Made by a program: the position numbers and the translations under genes. Under the pieces are notes generated by a model. The model was not told the origin of the DNA. It did no database searches and saw only the letters and a list, made by a program, of their open reading frames with translations. From NCBI GenBank assembly GCA_027943335.1, contig BSBK01005650.1, positions 1,894,501 to 1,958,500 of the forward strand: a stretch of DNA of 64,000 bases, given 5' to 3'. This DNA is from Chamaecyparis obtusa (lineage: Eukaryota; Streptophyta; Pinopsida; Cupressales; Cupressaceae). Shown in pieces: positions 48,260-58,014 of this stretch (position 1 is the first letter of the stretch; every line of letters begins with the position of its first letter).

Positions 48260-48838
48260 CAAGTGTCATCAAAATACTTGACAGATTTTTGTACATCGTT
48301 ACAAACCTATTGGGAAAACATTGCACCTGACATAGCAAAAAAAGGTCTTCAAATGAAGACTATTGCAACAACAAATTGTGGGTAAAGTCTCTTCAACAGT
48401 ATACAGTACTTGATGAATGAAGAATTTGAAACTCAATGTTTACACCTATACATTGCACAATCTTTCTACAATTCAATGAAACAAAATTTGTCAAACTTAA
48501 AGTATTATTTGAATCGTTACTTACAAACACATATTACGCAATCAAATATATCCAGTGCAGATTGGAAGGACTACATTATCAAATTGGCAATGCCATATTG
48601 GCATAGCAAAGTTGAGGGACAAGACTTTTGCTTACATTGGTTGTCAAAAATACTAAAAATCACAATCAATTTATGGTCGCCAATAACTAAACAAATTGTA
48701 CACATTTTCAAAACTGAAGAAAATATAGAAACCATATTGAACATTATATCATTTGAAACAAATACTACACATGTACATTATGAACCACTAGTTCCAATAA
48801 CAAAAACAGAAGCAACAAAATTGAACTATCAAAAATGA
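48260..48838 (+). pseudogene. OTU-like domain B2, with Ser in place of the catalytic Cys
   Basis: Mirrors B1. TTNCG, an in-frame TAA at 48383-48385, then SLFNSIQYLM marks the OTU block, with Ser at 48386-48388 where the A domains have Cys. The TAA replaces the glutamate codon that B1 has there. The rest is open (48410-48838), with LAMPYWHSKVEGQDFCLHWLSK, INLWSPITKQ and the histidine block HVHYEPL. The domain closes with a TGA at 48836-48838. The same alternation (Cys in A, Ser in B) in both pairs argues that the change is old and predates the duplication. Confidence 0.68.
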
Positions 48839-48850
48839 AAATTATATGAC

Positions 48851-49771
48851 GTGAAATCAATTAATAATGGACTTACAAAACAAACACTAGAAACATCTCC
48901 ATCAATAATTAGTGACATCATTGACAAGATGACAAGTAAACCAATAAGTAAAATAAAACTACATCGCCTAAAACAAATAATACGTACCCAAAACCCAAAA
49001 ATAGAGAAATCTCTCCCTAGAATGGCAAAAAATAAAACTAAGAATCCAACAACAACATATTTAGTAGCAATTAAAGATATACCTCAGCATGAATGCTATA
49101 TTTGCAAACGATTAGACTTCTCTCATAAATTGAAAAAGCTAAATCAAAAAGAACAACAAATGTACCTGAAATTCACAAATACTAATCATATAGACGACAT
49201 CGTAAATGTATGCAATTATTGTAAAGTAATGTTGCACAATGGTAAGTTACCATCCTTTGCCACTCCATCATTTATAAGATGAAATAAATGTCTTCCTTTC
49301 TTGTCATCTTTATCTGAACTTGAAGAAAGACTAATATCACCACGACTTGCTTTTGCACAGATAAGACAATGGGGACACAAACGATCACAATTTGGACTAA
49401 GAGGATCAGTTATTAATGTTCCCACAAATATAACCATAATGCAAAGATTGCTACCACGACTAGTAAATGAGACAACCACAATTGTTGTTGCACTAAAACG
49501 AAAACTAGAATACAAGACACCATATCAAGTTGGAATTATTTGACCTCAACTAATAATGAAATCATTAAAACTCTTATCCGAAAAGAAATTGTACAAAGAA
49601 GAAAACATTATAATAGACAAAACTTGGCAAACCAAATTAGAACAAGACGACACTATTTCCAAAATGGAACACATATATACTGACACTCAGTCAGATATTG
49701 AAGATGTAGAATCTAGCAATGAAATAGAAATTGAAACTGATACACTTGTACATGGATTTACAGAATCTTGA
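48851..49771 (+). pseudogene. Cysteine-rich DUF6570-like domain of the Helentron polyprotein
   Basis: Three same-frame pieces (from 48851, 49301 and 49556) are separated by TGA at 49280-49282 and 49541-49543. The first carries CYICKRLDF (C82, C85) and CNYCKVMLHNGKLP (C121, C124), a likely zinc-binding pair. The second has LPFLSSLSELEERLISPRLA and the RQWGHKRSQFGLRGSVINVP segment, the conserved core seen N-terminal to Helitron-like Rep proteins (DUF6570 in domain collections, from memory). An acidic linker leads to a TGA at 49769-49771 and then to Rep. The stops fall at positions that fit tryptophan or arginine. Confidence 0.65.
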
Positions 49772-49783
49772 TCTATTTATGAC

Positions 49784-51955
49784 ATGAATGATAAAATTAT
49801 TGAAATAGCACCTGCTGAAGGAAATCAGCCACTTGGCATTTTTAAGGATAGATATGCAGAGGATATGAACTTTCCTACTCTATTCTTCGGTGATCCACGA
49901 GATGAAGACATAAAAAAGAAATACAAATACCAAAAAATTGCACAATGGGAGGTTCTACACTCTAGTGGTGACTTTGCATCACACACCACTAATATTTTTT
50001 TCAAAGCAATAAAGATTATCATTGACAAAATTATGTCAAGTATATCAATACGAATTTGTAAGGGTCAACTAAAAGGATGCACTCTTCTTGCAAAATATGT
50101 TAAAAATAAGCCAAACTTAGACAAAATTCTAAAATCAAACATTGGATACATGGATTTCAAACATATCCGTATATCTCCAGATTATCTAAATCAAACAAAA
50201 AAATACATTTTCACAATGATTAGACAAATTGGACCTCCAACATTCTTTTTGACATTTTCAAGTGTAGAGCACATATGGAAACCATTAACATCAGCAATCA
50301 CTAAATTATACCAAAATCACCCAATCAACAGACACGCTAAACAACAAATGGAACATGACATTGACTATCTCATTCAAAAAATTCATGTCATTTGTAGCCA
50401 TTATTATAGACATAAAATAAGTTGCCTAAAAAAACTACTTACTATAGATGATACAATTCTAGGTCATGTGAAAGATTTCTTTTTCATTAATGAGTTCCAA
50501 AATAGGGGAAATGAACATGATCATGCATTGATATGGATTGCAGATGCTCCAATATATGGTATATCAGACAAATTAGAAATTCAAAAATTTGTAGACAAGT
50601 ATATCACATGCAACACAAAAATACTAAATCCACAACTTGCAAAACTAGATCGACACTATCATACGAGAAGTTGCAAAAAAAACAAAAGAACACATTGTAG
50701 ATATAATTACCCTCTCCCACCAATGCGAACCACAATAATACTTGAACCAACAGAAACAATCAACGAGAAAATCATAAGTAATGCAAATACAATTTTTAAA
50801 AGTATACAAGAACAAGAGTATGACGAAACAATTACATTTGAAAATTTCTTAGCCCTAATAAACATATCTGAAAATGACTACATAAAAGCAATACAATCAA
50901 CACTGACAAAACCAACAATATTATTGAAAAGAAATCCAACAAATATTTGGAATAATAGTTTTGCAAAGAAAATGCCCTCATTATGGGAAGCCAACACTGA
51001 TGCACAATTTGTGCTCAATGCATATGCAGCTACAATGTACTGCTCATCATACATGACAAAAGTAGACAAATCTATGACAAGAACATTTAGAAAAATAAGG
51101 AAAGACCACGAAACAACAAAAATTGATGCCATACAAATGATTCGTCGTCTAGGAAATACTTTTCTTAACCTTCAGCAAATGTCTACCCAACTTGCAGTGC
51201 ACATAATCTTATCACTACCCCTAAATTCAAGCTCTCGACCATGTGTATTTATAAACCCATCTCCGCAACAAGACCGTACTTTCATTCTAAAATCAAAATC
51301 GCTACTAAGCATTGAGCCCGATGAGTCAAGTGAAATTATGTGTAAATCACTTATAGAACACTACATAACTCGACCAATTGAATTGAAACACATTTGCCTA
51401 GCCCAATTTGCATCGCAATATAGAATTATTAAAAGAAAAATAGTAAAGCAAAACAAATTTACTATAATTAGATTTGTTAAGTATAACAAACACCTCGATT
51501 ACAAAAATTATTATAGAGAGAAATTATTATTGTATGTACCTTTTCAAAATGATGAAAATACAATAACAAATGAGTTCACAACATTTGAAGAAGCATATAA
51601 TCACTATGAAAATGAAATTAAAGAAAATGAAAAGAATTATACATACAACTTCAATTCAATATGGGGAGATATAGACAATGCAATTGAACAAGTTCAAGCA
51701 GATGAGCTTGAAAATGAAAATCATTCCAACAAACAAACAAAAAATAATACTAATATAGAACCATATGACCTCGCTTCAGACTTATCATACTTACAAAAAA
51801 AACCTCATATGAATAGATTTGATATCGGCTTTCAAATTGTAAAAAATCCAAACCTTGTTGACAACAATATATATTATAAGCTAAGAAAAAACCTAAATCG
51901 AGAACAACAAGCTATTATAAAAGACATTGCAATTAAAAAACAAAATGACAAATAG
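49784..51955 (+). pseudogene. Helitron-like HUH/Y2 Rep endonuclease
   Basis: A 723-codon open frame. The Helitron_like_N region begins near residue 110, with RQIGPPTFFLTFSSVEHIWKP at 50221-50283. The HUH motif is NEHDHALIWI with His245 and His247 (50516-50524), and the two catalytic tyrosines are in MYCSSYMTK (Y419 and Y423, 51038-51052). These are the residues that nick and rejoin DNA in rolling-circle transposition. The C-terminal part (about 440-720) is less conserved and Asn/Lys/Ile-rich. It ends with TAG at 51953-51955; the same frame goes straight on into the helicase, so I treat the TAG as a break in one long protein. Confidence 0.85.
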
Positions 51956-53300
51956 AAACCATTGTACCTTTTTCTCACAGGTGGTGCAGGAACTGGAAAA
52001 ACTTTCACTGCAAAAGCAATTTTCCAAATGCTATTGCGAGTATACAACTCCAACCCATTTTTGGATCCACTAAAACAAAAAGGTCTTATCATGGCTTACA
52101 CAGGAAAAGAAGCATTCAATGCAAGAGGAAAAACAATCCACTCTGCACTACTAATGCCCTTTAACAAATCCACATTTACCCCGCTTTGCAATGAAACAAT
52201 AAACTCTTTGCAAAAACATTATGAAGAATTACAAGTATTGCTTATAGATGAAGCATCCTTAATAGGCAGTCATTTTTTATATTCAATTGACAAAAGAATG
52301 AGAGAAATAAAACATAGCCCAACAAAAAATTTTGGTGGCGTTGACGTCATATTTAGCGGAGACTTTTACCAAGCACAACCAATACAAGACAATTACATGT
52401 TTGAATCTCCTATAGTGAACAATGAAAAACTACCATACACTTTTTGGATAGATATGATAACATGCTATGAATTAAAAACAACAATGCACCAAAAAATGAA
52501 AAGTTCTTTTCAATTCTAAACAAAATATGAACTAATTCACAAAGTGATACTGATATAGAATACATCAATAATACTTGCTATCGCAACCCGCCTAATGATC
52601 CAAGATTTCCATATCTTTTCTACACAAACAAATTTGTACAACAACACAATAACAAAATGTTATCAATTGTAAATAGTGAACCAATCATTATAAATGCAAT
52701 TGATGAGGAAGATGATAATTATGGCAACATAACAATGCATACAAAAAAAAAGTCTACCACAACAAATAACACTTAAAATCAACATGCTTGTTGAATTATA
52801 TGCAGGAAACTATGACATAAATGATGGACTCGTAAATGGAGCTGATGGAATTTTTAAAGCATATACAACTATAAACAAAACAAAAGTAATCTGGGTTGAA
52901 TTCAATGACAAAAATATTGGTCTAAGTCAAGCATCAAAATTAGGACATTTGTTCACTGACAACATTTCAAAACAATGGGTACCAATACTACGAATTGCAA
53001 AGCCCCTATCCATTAAAAAAAATATGACAAAGATAACAATTCGAAAACAATTCCCCATACAACTAGCATGTGCACAAACAATTCACAGATCACAAGGACT
53101 TACATTAGACAAACTTGCATTTGATCCTTTTCAAGTCAATGGTCATGGACTAGTATACACTGCATTGTCACGCGTTCGAGACATACAATCCCTATATTTA
53201 CTTACTCCACTAACACAAAAAAATTTCAAAATACACACTAAAATTACTAATGAAATGCATCGGCTACAAACAGAAGCAAAATGGGAATTCACAATCCCAA
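51956..53300 (+). pseudogene. Pif1-type helicase domain of the Helentron protein
   Basis: Walker A is FLTGGAGTGKTF (GGAGTGKT at 51980-52003) and Walker B is LLIDEASLIG. Motif III is VIFSGDFYQAQPIQ. Late motifs are LACAQTIHRSQGLTLDK and VYTALSRVRD near 53060-53190, followed by a hydrophobic strand. This is superfamily 1 helicase of the Pif1/RecD type, as in all autonomous Helitrons. The frame slips after 52510 and is regained near 52745 in an A-run, with one TGA between. The shifted stretch still reads as helicase-like sequence (PNDPRFPYLFYTNKFVQQHN). Confidence 0.86.
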
Positions 53301-53324
53301 AACATATAAATGACACAAATTTAA

Positions 53325-53956
53325 CAACTATTATCTCGCTAAATACAAGAACATTAAACTCGCATATCAATGATATTACCAACGACTATGATCTATTAGA
53401 TGCCGATATAATATGCCTATAAGAGACACATAATCCGCAACTCTCTGCTTTGCAAAAACTCAATCAATTTCAATCAATTACAATGTATCGTCATCATGGA
53501 ATTTTGACTTCAACTAAAAAACCTATACAAATTACACATTCACAACAATACTATTCAAATACAATTGAAATCCTACAAACAGAACTACTAATATTTAACA
53601 TTCCTATTTCATTATTCAACTTGTACTCGGCACCAAAGACAAGAGTCTCATCAATTATAAGCATTCTGCAGAATGCAATGAAAAATACTAAACCAAATTC
53701 AAATAATATAATTTTTGGTGACTTCAATATCAACATGCATGAAAATAATAAGGAAACAAATAAATTGCAAACATTTTTTGAGACAATGAATATTACATTT
53801 TTGCTAGACAAAAATAGTTTCTTACAAGAATCACTAATTGACCATGCCTGGTCAAACATTAATAAAACATATTACAAAATCTACAAAACAGATGCATACT
53901 GGAGTGATCATAATTGCATATGTCTAATTCTCGACTTATATAAAAAAGCACACAAT
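53325..53956 (+). pseudogene. C-terminal EEP nuclease domain (Helentron type)
   Basis: The frame is continuous with the helicase. It starts SLNTRTLNSH, reaches DADIICL, is cut by TAA at 53420-53422, and resumes with ETH (the metal-binding Glu). Then come NLYSAPKTR, the GDFNIN motif, SLIDHAW and the final SDHNCICLI, a full exonuclease-endonuclease-phosphatase signature. Canonical plant Helitrons lack this nuclease; Helentrons of animals, fungi and oomycetes have it at the C-terminus. A GTAAGT donor at 53957 suggests the coding exon ends at 53956 and splices to 54061. Confidence 0.83.
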
Positions 53957-54060
53957 GTAAGTACCTTTACTTTGACTTTATAATTGATGCATCCATAATT
54001 ATTATTTTTTTCATTTTTCAAACTATTTACAAACTACTACTTACTCTTGCTATGCTACAG

Positions 54061-54126
54061 GAATGAAGGCTAACAAAAGGATCGAAGACACTAAAAAAAA
54101 ATGAGGGACAACAAGTAAAGATGTAA
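54061..54126 (+). pseudogene. Possible last exon of the Helentron protein
   Basis: An acceptor-like CTACAG ends at 54060, in phase with the donor at 53957. The short exon reads on in the same frame with one TGA (54064-54066) and then a basic Lys/Gly-rich tail ending at TAA 54124-54126. The intron of about 104 bases is T-rich as expected in plants. Support is modest because the exon is short. Confidence 0.4.
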
Positions 54127-54401
54127 GTATTTTGTAGTTCATACAATTTTCATACACAAACATTTGTTAACAGACATATCATCACTATCATAAGAAATGC
54201 TACTATTAATATGCATTCTTCACTGTTGTAGACAAAAAAACTATTATGCACCTAATGTTGCAAGTGCGAGCTCATATATTGTAGAAGATTGAACTAAATT
54301 ATTTTCCTTCCTTTCTTATTTTTAAACAGTCCTTTTATTACATTGTACAGTTATACTAAATGTATAGAACTTGTAACTAAAACATTGCATTTTACTTACA
54401 G

Positions 54402-55860
54402 ACCTAAAAAAGAAAGCACAAATATAGTTTCAATTGATGAACTCAACTCACACAAAAGTGCAAAAATCTTTGAAGGTGATGTAATTGTTACCTACAAGAC
54501 TCATCTTGACAAGGCCAAAAATGCAATAGAAGTATTCCGGGTAGACCTCACTGACAACAAAGGAGAAATGACAGTCACTCTTAATCTTACAAAACATTTC
54601 ATTCAAATGTTTGAAAATAAAATTTACCCTGGTGCAAGCATTCGTGTCAAAAACTTTGAAATCTCCCCTAAAACTAGTTATGACCATGGAGACTGTGATT
54701 GCATTTTGCTCTTGACTGAAACAAATACAATTGAAAATATATCTCAAGTCTGTCAACAAAATTTGTTCATTCCAAACACCACAATTCAACTTCTTCTTGA
54801 AAGCACAGACTAGTACACAGTAGGAACATTGGGTGCCATTGTTGTAGCTGCAAAGAGAAAACCATACATGAATATAGTGGATATAAAAGATGGAGACACA
54901 GAATTTGACCATGCATAGGTAAAATCCTCTAACCATCCACCTTCAATACAGTACAAATTTTCTTTGGCTAATCACTAACAATGCATAATGAATATATTGT
55001 TTTTCTAGGTAGCTTTTCATCCAAATATGCTACAGCAATATCTACACATTGAACACCTTGTCCAAAGCAAAGACTACCCACTTATCCTTTTCAAAAATAT
55101 AGTCAGGAGAAGTAATACAAAGGAACAAATGTTTTACACTAGCTAGTCTACATTTATTGGAGAGCTCACGCATAAAGAAACAAAAGAAACTCTTCTCAAA
55201 TTGCTGAACACAACATATCAGGTGTGCTTCTTAAAATTCACTCAAACATATTCCTAACTATGCATTTCATTAAAAGAGATTTGTAATTCACTAATCAAGT
55301 ATGACTACCTTATAAATTAACTGCCTTTTAAACTTCTCACACAGGTGCACGGAGTACTTCGAGTTGCAAATGCCTTCTCTGTACCATTTCAACCAACATG
55401 CTCTAAATGCAACTACAACATCATAGACTTTGCCACAGCAAAAAACAATATGGCTCATTGCATCAAGTGCAATGAAGAAACAGAGTACACCTACACACAT
55501 TGCCTACATTGTATTCTCACCACTGAAAGCAAAAAGCAAGTAGAATGTACTCTACATAAGGAAATGTTTGTTACTATGTTTCCTCAACTGCAAGAAACTA
55601 CCTATGAACAATATATACAACACAAAACAAAGATAATATTTGTAGTGCGTAGGTTACAAAAAGAGGCAAAGTACACACTCAATCAAGACAACGTCATCAT
55701 TAAGTTGGAAGATAATAGTATGCCTCGTATTGAATCTTCAAACCAGGTATGGAAACTATTCTTTACTTATTTATCAACAATTTCTAATTCACTCTTTTGT
55801 CAAATAATACTAATAATATTTCATTAACTTTGCAGATGATTCAGATCTGATTCAAAGGGG
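54402..55860 (+). pseudogene. RPA-like ssDNA-binding protein gene with introns
   Basis: At least four exons: 54402-54918, 55009-55221, 55345-55746 and one from 55836. They are bounded by AG acceptors (TTACAG, TTCTAG, CACACAG, TTGCAG) and GT donors. The first carries an OB-fold-like segment with FRVDLTDNKGEMTVTLNLT and PGASIRVKNFEI. The third carries CSKCNYNI and HCIKCNEETEY, the zinc ribbon typical of the RPA70 DBD-C region. Stops: TAG at 54811-54813 and 54916-54918, and one in exon 2. Plant Helitrons often encode RPA proteins. Here it follows the nuclease-bearing Helentron protein by about 300 bases, as a separate gene. Upstream exons may be missing. Confidence 0.72.
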
Positions 55861-55872
55861 ATGCAACACAAC

Positions 55873-55984
55873 ATTGTACATATCACAAAGTTACAACTTT
55901 TTGGTTTCTTTCTTGCTTCACTACTTAGTCACAGTTTAAGACAACTACATAAAGCATTGTACATATAACAAAGTTACAACTTTT
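55873..55984. repeat. Direct repeat pair of about 30 bp at the end of the RPA gene
   Basis: CATTGTACATATCACAAAGT and following bases (55873-55902) recur at 55955-55984 with one mismatch, 82 bases apart. It probably reflects a small tandem duplication in the 3' end of the gene. Confidence 0.75.
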
Positions 55985-56473
55985 ATACTATACTCTGTTT
56001 TACAAACATTGCAAATTTATGAGATAATTCTGAATATTTTTTGTTTACAAAAAAATGCATCTTGTATGCCAACATAAGGAATGACAGTTAGAGTTAGAGC
56101 ACTATCAATTACACTTACTGTGATAGTCCTCATATACAACTCTGAATTTTGCAAGTGGATGATGAAATCTTTGTTTCAACAAAGTCATGTATTCCTTTTC
56201 TGAGATTGAATATTTGGTTTCACCACTTAATCAAGAACTTAAAATTTATTTTTTTTACAAAAATGCAGGCTTTTTAATATAATTTCAGCTTTATATTTAT
56301 TATTTCCTCATAGCATAAATATCTTTCCAGTAAATATGTTTATTTTGTGATTCTCATGACTAGTTACTTATAATTGGTTAGCTTTTTTATATCATTTTGA
56401 CATTATTAAAAGTTCATAATGTATCATATTGATCTATTAAAACTATTATAACTATTTGATACTATTGCTCTTA
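55985..56473. other. Non-coding stretch between RPA gene and right inner repeat
   Basis: No coding frame or known motif seen. AT-rich, likely 3' untranslated and internal sequence of the Helentron. Confidence 0.4.
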
Positions 56474-56682
56474 TTATATATATAATAATATTAATCATAT
56501 GTAATAAAAATATATATATCAATAAAATAAAATTAGCACTATTGTTATATTTACAAATAAAATTAAGATTAAGGTTTAAATTAATTATAATTTGCAATCA
56601 ATAATTATCTATATAATTATAATTAAAAAATCATTTATTACTACAATTATTATTATATAAAATATTATAATTATATAATTTT
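56474..56682. repeat. Right inner inverted repeat
   Basis: Reverse complement of 45541-45755 with about 80 percent identity by eye. It lies about 600 bases downstream of the RPA gene. Confidence 0.75.
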
Positions 56683-56928
56683 ATAATTAATTAAAATATC
56701 TTATATATTATAATACATTTATTAAAATTAAGATTAATACAATTATTAAATTTAAAATTAATTATTATAATATCAAAAATGACAACTCTTGACATATTTT
56801 ATATAAATTATATTTAAAATATAATACTTAATTATTTTATTTTATATTAAAAATTAAACTTAAAATTAATTACTAAAGGCAAGTACTTAGCCACTACGTG
56901 GCACTTGTTTATCTTTGTTTCTAGATAC

Positions 56929-57066
56929 GATTGTGTGATTGTTTTTTACATCAACATTCGGCATCACATTTTGTGATCCATCATAGGATGAATGATTTAA
57001 TGATGGATCAGTGGATCAAGAATGTAATGTGATCCTAAAGATAAATGGAAAAACAATCACACAATC
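56929..57066. repeat. 138-bp hairpin, MITE-like or terminal structure
   Basis: The left arm starts GATTGTGTGATTGTTTTT and ends GATCCATCAT; the right arm is nearly its reverse complement, around a 15-base centre. It lies between the right inner and outer inverted repeats. No clear target duplication flanks it. It could be a small MITE or a Helentron 3' hairpin. Confidence 0.65.
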
Positions 57067-57124
57067 CAATTTAAGATCATCTTATAGATTATAGAAATCT
57101 TCTCCTCTTACTTTAATATTTTTA

Positions 57125-57330
57125 ATAAAAATATATATAATTAGCCATTAATAGATTATATTTAATTTTTGTTAATTTAATTTTATTAAAAAAACTTTTA
57201 AATTATCTTTTCTTAATTAAAAATTCTACTATTTATAAAAATATAACAAACTATATATGGATGGATGGACGGTGGTATGCATGGTGGGGGCCGGCTGCAT
57301 AGCCGGCTCCCCTTATTTTACACGTACACA
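57125..57330. repeat. Right outer inverted repeat
   Basis: Counterpart of 38441-38805. Its outer part holds a perfect 7-bp stem palindrome GCCGGCT-GCAT-AGCCGGC at 57290-57307. The core 57145-57245 matches the left side at about 90 percent. Confidence 0.72.
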
Positions 57331-57843
57331 GCACTGACGCCGCATTGATATATGTGTAAAAGAGAGATTTGAAAAAAGTTTTTTTATATAAACATTTTTA
57401 CCGTGAGATTCTATGAACGGAAGGAATGAAGGAATATTAGGTAAGAGTTTTAGAGTCATGTTAGTAAAATAATAAATTAATATACTAATAATATTTTAAT
57501 AATATTATATAACTAATTTTTAAATTTTTATTATTTTAATTATTATATTATATGTTTTTTTAGTAATTTTAACAAATATAATTGTAAGAAAATTTTAATA
57601 ATGATATTGTTTCATTTTAAATAATTAATAATTTAAAATATAAATATTTTTATTTTATATTCAATGTTAGATTATTTAGTCTTTGAAACTAAATATAACT
57701 TTTATAAACATCTTATTGTGATATAGAACACTTAGCATAAATTGTATTAGAGGGTTGAACCATTAACCTTTCTTAAATGTCACCTATCCAAAGTTAAGCC
57801 CACTTAACTTACTATCTCATTTAAAGTCTTGAACAAGTGTTAC

Positions 57844-57847
<4 letters not shown>
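57331..57847. other. AT-rich sequence between the Helentron-like element and the microsatellite
   Basis: No gene or repeat recognised. Strongly AT-rich between 57430 and 57670, then more mixed sequence before the microsatellite. Confidence 0.4.
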
Positions 57848-57940
<93 letters not shown>

Positions 57941-57978
57941 TTATTTATTTATTTATTTATTTGTTTATTTATTTATTT
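57848..57978. repeat. (AT)n then (TTTA)n microsatellite
   Basis: About 90 bases of uninterrupted AT dinucleotide followed by about ten TTTA units with one change. It sits directly upstream of the LINE, about 30 bases from its first readable codons. Confidence 0.95.
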
Positions 57979-58014
57979 CATAATAAACTATATATTTAAT
58001 TTATATTCTTAGGT

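Larger units (their letters stand above)
38403..57330 (+). mobile_element. Compound Helentron-type rolling-circle transposon with nested inverted repeats
   Basis: The core 46384-55850 codes for OTU-like domains, a DUF6570-like domain, HUH Rep, Pif1-type helicase, EEP nuclease and a separate RPA. Inner inverted repeats (45541-45755 and 56474-56682) and outer ones (38441-38805 and 57125-57330) flank it. On the right the two repeats are about 450 bases apart; on the left they are separated by some 6.7 kb that includes a copia solo LTR. One reading is a single long inverted terminal repeat whose left arm was split by insertions. Another is that the outer left repeat belongs to a second, inverted element. 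The exact ends are unproven. Confidence 0.6.

Noticed and set aside
46384..55850. A chromosomal or viral origin for the Rep-helicase genes, such as a nucleocytoplasmic DNA virus insertion
   Set aside because: The HUH/Y2 Rep joined to a Pif1-type helicase in one frame is specific to Helitron-like elements, and no capsid or viral polymerase gene is nearby.
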